A stretch of 64,000 nt of DNA from Tetrahymena elliotti 4EA (Eukaryota; Ciliophora; Oligohymenophorea; Hymenostomatida; Tetrahymenidae), in NCBI GenBank assembly GCA_000231825.2, contig JH720299.1, positions 1,621,848 to 1,685,847 of the forward strand, read 5' to 3'. The notes beneath the pieces are model-generated. The model saw only the letters and a program-made list of their open reading frames with translations, was not told the DNA's origin and did not search any database. This document shows, in pieces, positions 37,961-50,635 of the stretch (the stretch's first letter is position 1; every line of letters begins with the position of its first letter). A program made the translations under genes and the position numbers.

Positions 37961-38700
37961 ATGGCAGCATAGAAAATCATAGATATGGAGTTTTAAATGA
38001 AGAGTTGCTTCAAATTTAAACATCAGTGAATCATCTGTAGAGAGGATCATCCATATATCTCAACTGCTTTCATTAATGTAAGCACATCTAATTAAGTCCT
38101 TGGTGATCATTAAGGCTTTAGATTACTCTTCAAAATCTCTTAATATGAGAAAATCACTCTACAAAGAAGCTCATCTAAGTATAGCATAATTTCTTGGTGG
38201 TGTTGCTGTGTGCTATCTTAATCTAGTTTTAAGTAAAAAGCATAAAACTTTTAATTAGAATCTCTTCAAATGTTTTAAAATATTTTGAAAATCAATTTGA
38301 AACTGCTTAAGCTCTCCTAAATGAAAAGCACACATCTATTTTTGAAAGCTTAAATAATATTTGTATATGCATGCTATCATAGCCTTGGAAATAAGCAGAT
38401 GGCACTAGAATATTCCTTATAATCTCTAAAAGTTCTCTAACAAAATGCCAAAGATCTTGATCCATAAATTCCCAATGTCTTAATTAATGCGAGCTAATTA
38501 AATTTAAGTTAACATAAATTTAAAATCTCTTAATTTACTAAGGTCAATTTACCAAGAAAATCACTTTTAAATTGCTTTAACTAACTCTCAATAACATAGG
38601 AAAATGTTACACTCTTCTCAATGATTAAGAAAAAGCTAGTAAATATTTTAAATAAGTTAGTGAAATTGCTGCTAAAGTAAAAAAAGCAAAATAATAATAT
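37961..38700 (+). pseudogene. frameshifted TPR (kinesin-light-chain-type repeat) pseudogene
   Basis: Repeat-like protein segments appear in order but in shifting frames: EDHPYISTAFINVS in the frame of ATG 37961, then KALDYSSKSLNMRKSLY and HLSIAQFLGGVAVCYLNL in the next frame, then CYHSLGNKQMALEYSLQSLK in the third. These are degenerate HPxxAxSLNNxGxxYxxLGDHxKALEY-type TPRs of the large ciliate TPR families. In-frame TGA codons interrupt each frame, and I find no introns that would restore continuity. A decayed gene is the simplest reading. Confidence 0.7.
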
Positions 38701-39137
38701 TGAGAAAGACACATTCATTTTGATATTGAAAAAAGAAAATAGTTTATATTTTTTGTGTTTATTATTATATAACAAATTTAATTTTATGAAATACCAAAAA
38801 AAATTAAATTTTTTTGTTTTAGTCCTTGGCGCATTGGTGAAAGTTCTAATAAATTGATTGATCCATTTTAAAAAAGTTTTTATTGAGTTGTTGATATATT
38901 TTTTTTAATTTTTTTGAGAGTAATCAAATTGATTTAAAGATAACTTACTTTAAAATACTTTTTCTTTTTGAAAAATAAAAATATTTTAATAAAAAAACAA
39001 TTTAACACCAAATAAATTCTTTCGTTCGAAATTAAATATATTTATAAAAAATGAAGAAGTAATTAAAAAATAATTGTTAAGGCAAAGATATCATTTTATT
39101 TGGACATAAAAAATTAGTTTTATGGTTTGAAAATGAT
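38701..39137. other. convergent spacer, gene-free
   Basis: AT-rich, with nothing else visible beyond a few leftover codons of the TPR pseudogene. Confidence 0.45.
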
Positions 39138-40217
39138 TCAATTATGTTTGATTTGTTAATTTTGAAGTTCAGAGATACCCATAGGCATTCTGTTGATATT
39201 AAATGAAGAGCCGAATTAGCTAGGAAGAGCATCTTTTAGTTAAGGAATTCTAGATTAGATAGGAGATTAGGCAAACTACTCAACAGGTATGTCGGTATTT
39301 TTAAAGACTAAATTTTCTTTTTTATTATCAGAGAAAATTGTGTTACTGTAATTGTCTTCATTAGAGTTTTGCAAAATACTTCTTTGGCCAGGGTAATAAA
39401 TATGATTAAGATTGTTTTTATCAATATTTAAATTAAATGCAGCTAAGGTGCTTTTGTTTTTTTTATGAGTGTTTAAAACATTTGATCGGTTTTCTGTTTG
39501 TATTTAATTTTATGTAGTTTTTTCTGCAATGTTGTCACTTATACTTTTTTGATTTTAGTCAGTTAATTCTTTATTTAAAATGGAGATGCTGTACCACTCT
39601 CTTGATTAAAAGAACTTCTCAATTCTTTGTTTGAATAGTAAAAGTATTAACAGACAAAATACGAGAATACCTATTGAAATATATCTGAATATTTTACTAT
39701 TGTTACAATCTTTTTCTGGTCTGCAAACTCCTTTAATGCAGCAGCCACCATTTTAACACATGAAATTTTCGCATTTATAAAAAAAGCAATCACTCTTATT
39801 TTCAGGACAAACTCCATTTTTATCACAACAATTATGCTTGCAGTTCATGGGTTCACAAGAATCATCCTATTATTCTAAAATATCATTTGAATAGTTTTCT
39901 GCTGGTTCACCTGGTTTTTAATTTGGAGTTTACAAAATTCTATTAATGTAATGATTATTTTATATTTTTTATCCAGATGAACCAGCAGTCTCGGACATGG
40001 CCTTAATAAAGAATGAATCAAGGTTAGTTTGTTTGAATTTTTGTTTTTCCTCATTTTTATTTGAGTCAATTTACTAGAGCTAGTCTAATATTTAATTTGA
40101 GAGATCTTTAGTAGAATAATTAATCTATGTACATCTTAGACATTAAAATTGAAAAAATACAAAAGTAACTAAAATCAACTTTGGCATATGCCAGTTATAA
40201 GTAAAGAATTTGTTCAT
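39138..40217 (-). CDS. cysteine-rich single-pass membrane protein
   Basis: Intron-less, 359 residues. An N-terminal hydrophobic stretch (LILVTFVFFQFQCL, about residues 13-26) looks like a signal peptide. The ectodomain has two successive cysteine modules of similar pattern, CxxNCxHNCCDxxxxC and CxxxMCxNGGCCxxxVC, ending near residue 165. A transmembrane helix follows (IGILVFCLLILLLF). The cytoplasmic tail of about 170 residues is Asn/Ser/Gln-rich. The family is not recognised. The NCC/GCC spacing recalls small disulfide-knotted extracellular modules. Ligand or adhesive function is only a guess. Confidence 0.75.
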
Positions 40218-41083
40218 AAAAAATATTTTAGTTTTTTAGTAGATTTATCCTAATATTAGTTTGGTATGTTGCCTTCAATACTAATTTGAATTCACTAGAT
40301 TGTGCCTTTATTTATATGGTTTATTTGAAATAGATATTATTTCAAATTGATAATCAACATAATTTCTATGATCAATATTTTATACTTTTTTTATCAGTAT
40401 AACTACTTCATTCAATCAAAAAAAAAACACATTACTTCTAAATATATAATAAAATAATCAATTTAATCTATCTAATTATCTTCTTGTAAATGTAATTAAC
40501 TATTTTATACACATTCCTTCCTTCTTTCATTTTCTAATTTTATTTTTATTTAATAGTCATAAACACAATTACTTCCATGAATATTTAATTTTGTAGTTTA
40601 TTTTCTTAAATTATATCAATCAAGTTTGACAATAAGGAATAAAAAATATTTTAAATTAAATTTAAAAACGCGTTTCAACTCTATTTAATAAGATATTCTT
40701 TTTTAATCACATTTTATTTTTCTAATAAGAAAGAAGATCAAAAAATAGTAGATATAAAAAAATATCTATATGAAAATTATTTTATATTTAAAAACTAAAA
40801 AATTTATTTTAATATTTCTAATTTCCCAAAATGGAAAAGTTTTACGAATTTGAGATTAATTGAACTGTAAAGGGTATTTCTAAACTTAATCCTTTAAAGG
40901 TAGAAAATTATATTAACAACAAATAATAAAAAGAATAGGAAATTGAATACAATTTTGTTTATTTTATAGAAAATTTAAATTTATTTACAAAGTAGGTAAG
41001 TAAGTAAGTAAGAAAGAATTAATTTTGATTGGTGATATAAGTGTAAGTTTTATTAATTTAAGATTTATTTTATCTTTCAGATT
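40218..41083. other. intergenic spacer
   Basis: Upstream region of the cysteine-rich protein gene and 3' flank of the second EF-hand gene, both minus strand. It contains a short (GTAA)n run near 40995-41012. No exon seen. Confidence 0.45.
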
Positions 41084-43724
41084 TCAGGGCTTGTTTGAAC
41101 TGAATTCTTTAATGAAGTCAGTGAAAGCTATCTTAGAGAAATTAAATTTATCAAATCTGTAAAAAATTAAATCAATAACATTAGAAGGAGCTTCAATTTT
41201 TTCTTCTTCGAGCTTAATTTTAAGCTAATGAAATATGATTTTTAATAAAATAATTAAAAATCTAAATAATTAATTACATCATAAATGCTAATAAATGAGT
41301 CATTGTCTCTATCTAATTTATTAAAGAGTTCATTCAAACTTAGAGAGTTATAATTATTATTATTTCTTGTTGTGTAATTTTATTTAATTTCAGTTATCTT
41401 AACATGACTGCTAACTATCTATTAGAAATATAGCTTCAACTTTTGTTTCTCTGCTTCTGATAATAGCTATTTTATTATTTAAACTCTTAAAAATGCATTA
41501 AATATTTAAATAAAATTATACATTAATATTTATGTAAGGTTTTTCATTGATTAAAAATGGATTTATTGGAGTGAATTTTTAAATAAGATCTTCTTTAGAA
41601 ATAAAACCTCTTGAATGAACATCAAAATATTAGAAAATAATTTAACATTCAGCGGTTGTGAATGACTTGAAATGAAGTTCTAAATTAATAAAATCTTTCA
41701 ATTCTTAATAAACAATATTATTTCTTTTGTATTTATCCATCAATTCAAACAAATTGCTAATATTGAAATTAATTAATCCTAAAAACTCTAATTTTGCATT
41801 CTCAACATTCTTGTCTAATTATGAAATTTTAACTAAATCTTGTAAAAAAACAATAAAGTCCTTTTTGTATTTATCTTCTTAAGCTTCTCCAATAGGATGA
41901 TAATTTGTTAATATTTTATATGAAGACCCAAATAAGTCAAACTAATTCTAATGAGAAGAATTTCTAAAGAATTGATTTTATGTCTCTGGTGGCATGTAAA
42001 AGCTTTAAGCTGTAGTTTCCATCATAATTTTCTTGAGCGAATTGTTACTATTCTTATTAAATTCATTCTAAAATGGATATTTTGCATTTGTTTTAGAAAA
42101 TTTATTTGAATTGTTATTAAACAAATTATTGGAAACAATGCTGACATTTTAACTATTTTATTCTATTCCAAATGTTATTTTGTTTCCTTAACTTTGATTG
42201 AATTTCTATGCAGATTAAGAAAACTATTTATTCTTTTATTCTTCTTGTAATTCTTCTCCTTCATTTTCGTTCAATCTTTTTTATTTGTTAGCACTTGTAT
42301 GGGAAAATCTTTGTTCTTCTTCAGTTTGGTTCTTTTTAGTGGATTAGCTTCTCTTGTTCACATAAAAAGAATTCTACATTTAAACTTGATCTTCACAATT
42401 AATAGGATCTTGGATTTGTAATTCATTTTGTGATCCACTCAAATTCTTTCTTGAATAATGTAGAGAAGTATCTGTCTTTTTATTGCTTAAATAATTATAT
42501 TTTTATAAATAAAAATCAGTATAATCCTATTCTAAATAACTATTATTTGTATTGAAACTTTTAGCTCTTGTTCTTTAAATATTCTTATCAAACTATGAAC
42601 TGTATTGCATCATAATAAATTAGCTAAATTCATCTAAAGTTATTTTTCCTGTTTTATTTTTATTTATTCTTCTTACAATAAAGTAAGCTTAATTCTCAGT
42701 TAAAACTGTTCCATTCTTTACCATAAAGTTTTTTATAGCATCATCATCAATAAAACCCAAAGTTTGCTAATCTATAACCTTAAAACAATTTATAGGAGAA
42801 AAATTTTTATCTGAATCTCTAAGCTCACCTTTCAGCCTATCCAATTTTTGCAAGGAACTCACTTCATAATTAATCAACTAACTTAATCCATTTTCCACAT
42901 CAAAGCAGAGCAAATCCTAAAACTCTTGCTTATCTCTTTGAGCTACTTCCTCCCTAAGTCTGACATTCATTACTGGAAAAACACTCTCTAAAAACCTTTA
43001 AAAATAAGATAATTTTTTTTAAAAATTTAATAAATTCCAATTTAAATTAGATAATGAATTAAATTCATTCAAATTCTTTCAAAATATCATTTTTATTAAT
43101 ACAAATTTTTATCATTTTTATTAATACAAATTTTTATCATTTTTATTGGTTTAAATTTGTTTTTATTAAGAAAGCTTTTTTAATCATTTTTGTTGAAATA
43201 TCTAAATTGATTTTGAAAGAAAATTAAAATTTTGACTGCTTCTATTCATTCATTAATTGCACTTTTGTTAAAATTGTCTAAATAATATTTTTCTTTTTTA
43301 TTCTTTGATAATAAATGAATATATTTTCAATAAAAATAAAATATTTATTAGATATTTCTGTAAGCTAAATAAAAAATAAATAATTTACTCAATATAAGAG
43401 AGATGGAATGAGTTTTTAAATGACTCATATTATTTTATGAACATAAGACAACTTTCGTAAGGCTAATTAAATCTATTTTATTATAGAAATCTCTGTATGT
43501 CTTCTACATAGATGTACTTTTGATTTGGATCATTTGCTATTCTCTAAAAAGCTGCATAAGGTTCAAATATTTGTACACTGCATAAATCTTCTTTCAAATG
43601 CTCTGCTTTTTATTCTAATATCATGGCTTCAAATAGAAGGTCTCTTAACCTTTTCTGTCCTTCAAATGATAACATATTTTGTTGTTCTTTTATTGCTTTG
43701 AGTATAACTTTAAAACAGCAACCA
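41084..43724 (-). CDS. EF-hand protein (5' end unresolved)
   Basis: Minus-strand exons 43724-43389, 42995-41522, 41466-41278 and 41224-41084 join in phase to about 713 codons. Calcium-binding-type segments include GFIDDDAIKNFM and INKNKTGKITLDEF in a pair within the second exon, DVHSRGFISKED, and LDRDNDSFISIYD near the end; the last two have good loop geometry. Earlier regions (AFQRIANDPNQKYIYVEDI and SFHLSYIEFLE) form a degenerate pair. The linker between the pairs is Gln/Asn/Ser-rich. Architecture resembles the 20780-24766 protein, so the two may be related members of one ciliate EF-hand family. The first exon with the start codon was not found; the acceptor AATTTAG precedes 43724. Confidence 0.7.
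43086..43150 (-). repeat. 25-bp tandem repeat, about 2.6 copies, intronic
   Basis: The unit beginning ATCATTTTTATTAATACAAA recurs at 43086, 43111 and 43136 inside the first intron of the EF-hand gene model. Confidence 0.8.
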
Positions 43725-45134
43725 CTAAATTTTAATAAAGATTGATTAATTAATTAATAATTTATAATTATCAAATTTATTTTCAACGGAATCTATCTAT
43801 CTATCTATTTAACTCATTCATTCACTCACTCATACATTATAAATCGATATTTAGATTTACTATTTGTAATTTAATAATAAATTATGTTAATATTTATTTA
43901 TTTATTTTGTTTTTTTTTGCTGATCTTTTATTTGATTATCTAAAATCCCATTAAATTATAAGAAACAATTAATAATTAAATTAGCATTCGCTTTCGGCCT
44001 TAAAAAGCCAATCATTTAAGTTTGATGAATTTTTGTTAGATATTTACCTAAATAAAATTTTAAACTTTTATGAATCAATAAAAATAAAATTGATGTAGAT
44101 TTATATATTTTCAAAGATAAAAAGAAATTTCTAAAATTAATTGCAAATTAGATTGCATTTAAACAAAGATTAATCTAAAGCAATAAACAATTTAATATTT
44201 TATAAAAGTGAAAGATATTATCTTAAAGTAGAATTTATCTCTAATTCTTCTATTAAAGCTATATTTTACCCGATCATGTAAAAACAAATACACAAAATTT
44301 TATCATCCAATTCACAATAATTTCCTATTTTAATAAATGATAGATAGATAATTCAATCTATTTTGTACATCTATTTGTAAAGGAATTCAATCAATTTAAA
44401 AATATATATTTTAATTTATAAAGTCTTGGTCTAAAATTTAGAATTAAAAAAAGTCAACATACATTAAATATTCAACACTTTAATTAATATTATTTATTAA
44501 TCAATATTATTATTATCAATAGATTCGCCTTAAGTTATTATTTTTAATTATTATCTAATTTTTATTTCATATTTTTATTAATTCTATGCAAATTACTATA
44601 AATAAATAAATGAAAATGCTAAAAAAAGTGAAATTGCTTCATATAACCAGCTCTTTAGATGCTTGAATTTTCAAGAAAAAATAATACACAAAAAGCCTTC
44701 TTATGATAATTTTCTGATGATTGATTTAAAAAATAATTTTTGTTTTCCTTTAAGTTAAATTAGTAGAATATTTATGAATTTTATGTAGGATTAAGTAAAT
44801 TAAGTTATCTCTTTCTTCTATTAGCTCGAACATTTGTTTAGAAAATTCATTAAATTTTCTATTTGTCTAACAAACATATTTACTGTATTAAATTCTAATT
44901 TTTTATACTAGAGGGCGTTGTAGAAAGATAAAATGTCTATTTTATTCTTTATGAATGCAGCTAGTCATTCATAGAATTAAAAGAAGAACAGCTCTATAGA
45001 AAAATGAAGTCAGAAGTTATCAGTAAAAATTAAAGAGATATTATTCAAAAGTAGATATTAATTATTGTGTGATTAATAGTTAAATAAGAAAATTAAACTC
45101 ACACACAAAATATACATAAAATCGAAAAATCAAA
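43725..45134. other. 1.4-kb spacer, possibly containing missing exons
   Basis: Mostly AT-rich. On the minus strand, about 44960-44677 is open for some 94 codons with coding-like content (for example FNTVNMFVRQIENLMNF). It may belong to the missing 5' part of the EF-hand gene or to a small separate gene. A (TCTA)n run lies at 43792-43806. Confidence 0.35.
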
Positions 45135-46712
45135 ATGGAATAAGACCACAATATCTCTAATTAGAAATAGGAATAAGAAGAAAAGAAAGATTATAGTAAA
45201 TGCACATATGAGGAAGTCATGAAAATGATTGAAGAAACAAGATTGAATTGTTAAAAAACTATGCAAATGTGTAATAGATCAATCGAAACAATAGGAGAAT
45301 CAATTAAAACTGTCAATGAAGCAAAATCAAATATAGATGGGTTCTTTGATGAGTACAGTAAGGCTATGAACAATCTTTGCTAAAAGATTGCTGGATCATT
45401 TTGTGGAATGTCTCGTTGTTTTTTGTAAATTATTTTTCTTTCTTGCTAAAAATTAGACTAAAATGAATTTAATAAATAAAGGAAAAATGAAAACACTGAT
45501 AATTTATATGAAGATTCTAGAGAAACATCAATTTAAGAATGCGCATAGCTTTTTAAAAATAAGAAAAAAATTGTTTTTTTAACAGGAGCAGGCATTTCTG
45601 TAGCAAGCGGAATTCCTACATTTAGAGGTATTGGCGCTGCTCCTCTATTTGAAAAAGATGGAGTTACTTATTAAAATGAAGAGATTTCAACATATAACTT
45701 TATGAAAAATAAGCCAGATATTTTTTGGGAACGTAATTTGATATTCTTAGGAGGCTAAATAGGAAAGAAATATAACATATCACATGAAAAGATTTAAAGA
45801 TTAGTTAATTAATATAAATTAATTAAGACCTCTTAGTAAGGCAGAGAAAATTCATATCTACCATAAGCAGTTATTGTAACATAAAATACTGATGGACTCC
45901 ATTGCTAAGCATTTGATGAGTTGAATCCTAAAGAAATTAATTATAAAAATTAAAATGATCCTTAATATGGATTCTGTCCTGATGTTTTTGAGGTTCATGG
46001 AAGCAAAACTTATCTTAGATGCGATAACAAAGAATGCAAAGATTATGATAAAAAATTTTTATATCCATAATAATACACAACTTACAAAGATTTTATTTGT
46101 TAAACTTGCAAAACATAAGCCAGACCAAATGTGTTATATTTTGATGAGTCATATGATGAAAAAAATTATAGGATTAATACTCTAAAAGAATTAGTTTCTG
46201 ATATGGATTTATTGATTACTATTGGAACTCAGTTAGATACAGGATATGCTGCTCAAACTGTGAGTGGTGCAGTCTAAGATAAAATTCCAATCATTGAAAT
46301 ATCTCTCACTCCAGTTATATAAAAAGGAGGACTTACTCTTAAAGGAAAAGCAGAAGAAGTTGTTCCTAAATTATGTGATCTTGTTATGGAATTTAACAAA
46401 TAATATTTACAAAATAATAAAAGTATCCCAACCAAATCTGTTTCTACACAATAAAAAGTAATAAATAAGTAAACAGATTTAAAAAACCCTCTTAAGGATT
46501 AAAATATTAAAAGTAATAGTAGCTTATAATCTATCAATAGTACTTCAACTAATTCCTCTAAAATATTAACTAATACTATTAAACCCTCTTTAAAAACACT
46601 TAACACTAACTAAACTAATTAATCTAAAGTTGTTTAAAGATCATTAGTAAAACAAGTAGCTCCTGCAAAATCCAATATTAAAGTTGGTGTTGCCTCAAAA
46701 GACAAAAAATGA
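45135..46712 (+). CDS. Sir2-family NAD-dependent protein deacylase (sirtuin)
   Basis: Exons 45135-45424 and 45482-46712 with a 57-nt intron; 506 residues. Sirtuins use NAD+ to remove acyl groups from lysines. The N-terminal 95 residues are helical and unrelated to the core. The catalytic core starts near residue 131 with TGAGISVASGIPTFRG (NAD binding). It continues with TQNTDGLH (NxD motif), EVHGS (catalytic His) and zinc ligands CDNKEC and CQTC. It ends with TIGTQLDTGYAAQTV and the PIIEIS strand. The canonical QNID reads QNTD. Two insertions of 15-25 residues lengthen the core. The C-terminal tail is Ser/Asn/Lys-rich. Nuclear histone deacetylation is likely but not shown. Confidence 0.9.
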
Positions 46713-46801
46713 AAAAAAAATATTTAAATTAATCCATAAAAAACTGTATTTTAAAAATAATTTCATATTTAAAAATAATTACTGTTTATCAATAACTTTA
46801 A

Positions 46802-47190
46802 TCAAAACAATCTAAATTATTTTTTCTTCAAAATTTAATTCTCTAATTGTTTTCCAATATTTGTTTATGTTTAACGCATTTAAAAATAATAATAAAAGGA
46901 AAATATTTAAGGTATTTAATAACAAATTATTTGAAAAAGTTTTGAACTCGTGGTTTCAAATCCGAAATAATGTCTAATCAAAATTTTAATTTTTTGTATC
47001 TAAATCTGTTTATCAAGCGTTTAAAACTCAATTAATCATTTTATAGGAATCTCTTTTAAAGTTGTATTATATTTTTAACAATTTACGTTACTATTAAATA
47101 TACTTACTTGCTCACAAAGAAGCCAGGAACTACATGGAATGGAGACTTTTTAATATTTGGAGGAACGGGGCTAAATATTTTTATTGGCAT
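46802..47190 (-). CDS. possible small protein, two exons, 84 residues
   Basis: ATG 47190 opens 27 codons (MPIKIFSPVPPNIKKSPFHV), ending in a good donor (AA|GTAAGT) at 47108. An acceptor at 46974 continues in phase to TGA 46804-46802. The second exon is less convincing in composition after about 16 residues, so the true 3' part could differ. No family recognised. It converges on the sirtuin gene. Confidence 0.4.
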
Positions 47191-47732
47191 GATTTCTAAA
47201 TATAAACAACTCTAATTTATTTGAGTTAATTAAGAATTTAACTCAAAAAAGTAATAAACAAATAAATATTTAAATTGTAAGTAAATTTAACTTAGATTTA
47301 TGGTCTTAATTTAATATTTGAGAGGGTTTAGATTTTAAGTCAATAAAAATAAGCTAAAGTATATCAGAAAATAAGAAAATAGATTTTACTTCAAAATAAT
47401 TAGTTACAATTTAATTCAAACAAATAAAATTTAGGTACACCATATTTATAATATTTAATTAATTTATTTGTAGTTTATTGTCTTAGTTTAACATTTTTAA
47501 AGAATTTTAGAAATAATAGATATGAAAGCAGCAAAAATATTTTAATTCATTAAAAATTAATTTAAAATAGTTATTTTGTGTTTGTCTTAATTTGTAGACA
47601 AAAGGAAGATTATTTTTTATAACTTTGGATATATATGAAATATATTTTTTATTTTGGAATATTAGAAAGATTTAATTAACATAATTACTTTATTGATAGA
47701 ATTATTATTTTATTAGGACATAAAATTTTTTA
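47191..47732. other. gene-free spacer
   Basis: Between the start of the small minus-strand gene and the 3' end of the VWA gene. Nothing seen. Confidence 0.45.
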
Positions 47733-50635
47733 TCAGAAATAATTAAAGCATTCTTAATCAGCTTCATCTAATTCTTCTGAATTAGCTTCTTTTTTTTTTT
47801 CATGTTTAATCTTTTTTTCAATGGCCTCACTTAGTTTTTGTTATTGTTCACAATAAGCATTATAGTCAGATTGTTATTAAATGTTATTAGTCTAGACTTA
47901 GTTCTAAATAAAGTTTCCCCAAAGGGCCTATTGTTATTAAGCTTAAGGAGCAGATCCAAATAAAGCTTATTATGCATTAATTTTATTAGCATGCTTTGAT
48001 AATACTTTAATCTTTACAATAAAAGAGATAAATAATTAAATAAAAAGTAGAAAAAAGAAAAGATTACTTAAACATTTTCAACAGATTGTTTGTATTCATA
48101 AGTTATTTTTTGTTCTTGAGTGATAATTCTAACCATTTTATCACCTTGAATTGTTTAGAAGAAGATTTTAGTTTAGATTGGAATACTTTATCTTCCTTAG
48201 AAACCATAATTGTCTTTTACTGCATATTAGTAAGTGATGCTAGAGTTCTCAGTTGCATTTCCTAAATCAGTATGAGGACTTCCTTCAATCATAACTAAAC
48301 CTTCGTGTAGTTATACAACAATTTCTACTTTTGTTGCAACAAGATCACTTTTAACTAGTTCAACAAAATTAGAGTTAAAATCTGAAGGACCTACTCTTGA
48401 AGTTCTTCCTCCAGTTGTGTTAGATAATTGACCAAGCACTCTGACATCACTTTCGTTACCTCTCATAGTAATAGTATGAATTAAAATACCTAAAGATTTA
48501 GCCAATTAACCCATTTTTTCATAAGTAGTATAATCTTTTTTATCTTCTAATTACCCTATACCTTCATTAGCTAATCCATCAGTACATAAAATAATACTTG
48601 ACCCAGTTTAAGGACTCTACGAAATCAAGCCCAAACTTACGGCTAATCCAGGTCCTAAAGCAGTAGAACCATTAGTCCTTATTTCCTTATACTTCTGTGG
48701 CATATTATTTACCTATTTAACATTGCTCTTGAATAAACTCTCATAGTTATTCTATCCCAATTCAAACAATTTTTCAAATTTTCCCTCTTTAGATATCTAA
48801 ACAGGAGCTGATTGGCAATCACCTAAATTAAAACAAAAAAATTTTCATTTTTATTATCCTCAATTTAATTAATTTCTTAATAAGTTTTTATGAGTTTGAT
48901 TTCTTTCTTTTAAAAAACTTTTTCTTGATAATATGAGCGAAATTATCGTCTTTGATTAATATTTTCAAACTAACTCAAATTCATTTAAATAATTTTTAAA
49001 AATTTTTAATCTCCAAAATAATATTTTATTCTAATTATAGGCTTTATTTATTTCATAAAATTTCTTTGATTTATTATTTCAATTTTATCTGTATGAATAA
49101 GTTTTTTTAATCTTTTTTATAAGATATCCATTTTTAGACAATTGTAAAAATAAATATTATTGTCATAATTTTATTAGTTCTTGATCATTAAATAACATTC
49201 CTTACTCATTTAATATGCCATTAACATTTCTTCCAAAATTCCAATTTCATAAATATAAACTAATTTTATCAAAATTTTTAAGACTGTTTTGATTATGTTG
49301 TGAGCAACTGTAATTATTATTAATTCTTAAAATAATATTTTTAAATTGAACTGCCTTCACAACATTTCTAATTCACTAATCATTAGAATACTTTGAAGTA
49401 AAAAATTAAAAAGGAATTTCATTATTATTCTAATTTGTAAGTTATTTTTGATTCATTCAAAAATAGTAAATTTTAGAAATTAAAATTATACTTTTAGATA
49501 ATTTTTATGAGCTTCATTCACTGCTCTTAATAATTTCAAAATGATTCAAAATGAATAAAATCACTCTTCCTTCAATTCAAAAATATGTTTTATTTCATTC
49601 TTATTTTTAAAATATTTTGAAGATTTTTAGAGTACATTAAATCAATAACTTTATATCTCTTGATAATAATTTTAATGTTTATTATCTAATAGTTTTATAG
49701 AGAATAATTGTTAATTCAATTAAAAATATCATTGCTTTCTAATAAAACTCTTAACTTCTATTTTATAAGCATTGATTCTAATTTTGAATTTAAAATTTAA
49801 AAAATAAAATATTTTTTTCTGATTGATTGGCTTATTTCGATGATATGAAAATGGTAAAATGGTTGTTTTTGAGAATATTTTTACCTAAAATAGTGACATC
49901 TTTTGAAAACAAAACTATTCCTACTTTTCTATTTGGGTATTTATTCTACATTTGAATAATTTATGATTGAATAGCCTTTTCAACGCATGCTTTACGAGAC
50001 ATGTACTTGCTTTATCCATCTTCATCTTTGAATACTGTGCCACTGCTCATAGATCCTGAATTATCTAAGCAAAAGATAATAGTTCTTTAATCGCTTAGGT
50101 CGACATCATCATTATCTTCTAAATCCATTGAATATTCTTATTTATTTGATTATTTTTATTCCTCTTATTTTTCATCTTGCTAAACTTAATTTTTCTAAGA
50201 TTTCAATAAAAAAATAATTTTAAAAAATCAATTTAAACAATAAAGTGTTGTTTTCTAATTTTAAACTCTCAATAATATTTTTATTTTTTAAGTTTTTACT
50301 TCATTATACTTTTCAAGCATATAAAAAATGTCTTTTTCTTTTGGGATTAAATTATTGCTGTAAGGAACATTAAGTGGGTTCACGTAATCACAGAATTCAC
50401 ATTACCAAACAGTTTAACCATCTCTTTACTTTAGTAATGAAAGATGATTTAGAGCTGCTTAGCAACTAATGCAAAAGGTTGGAGTCTTTTAAATATATTT
50501 TTTTTATAGTTTCTTTAAATTCGAAAAGTTAATCTCAATAATATTAGATGTTATTTTCTGATTAACTTAATTCTAATAAATCTTTTTATCTTCTTAGTTC
50601 TTAGGTACAAAACAGAAGCTGTTAGCAGATAACAT
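47733..50635 (-). CDS. Sec23-like zinc ribbon plus von Willebrand factor A domain protein
   Basis: Minus-strand exons 50635-50300, 50194-49885, 48822-48068 and 48011-47733; 559 residues. A four-cysteine zinc ribbon at residues 55-82 (CISC then CEFC, followed by DYVNPLNVPY) resembles that of Sec23/Sec24. After a Gln/Glu linker comes a VWA domain. Its MIDAS residues are present: FCLDNSGSM at about 153-161, the Thr in TNGSTALGPGLA, and the Asp in CTDGLANEG. VWA domains bind partners through a metal ion. The order ribbon-then-VWA mirrors COPII coat proteins, but the gelsolin and helical parts of Sec23 are absent. The C-terminus is Gln-rich with a charged helix. Intron 2 is 1,062 nt, the longest in the window. 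Cellular role unknown. Confidence 0.85.
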
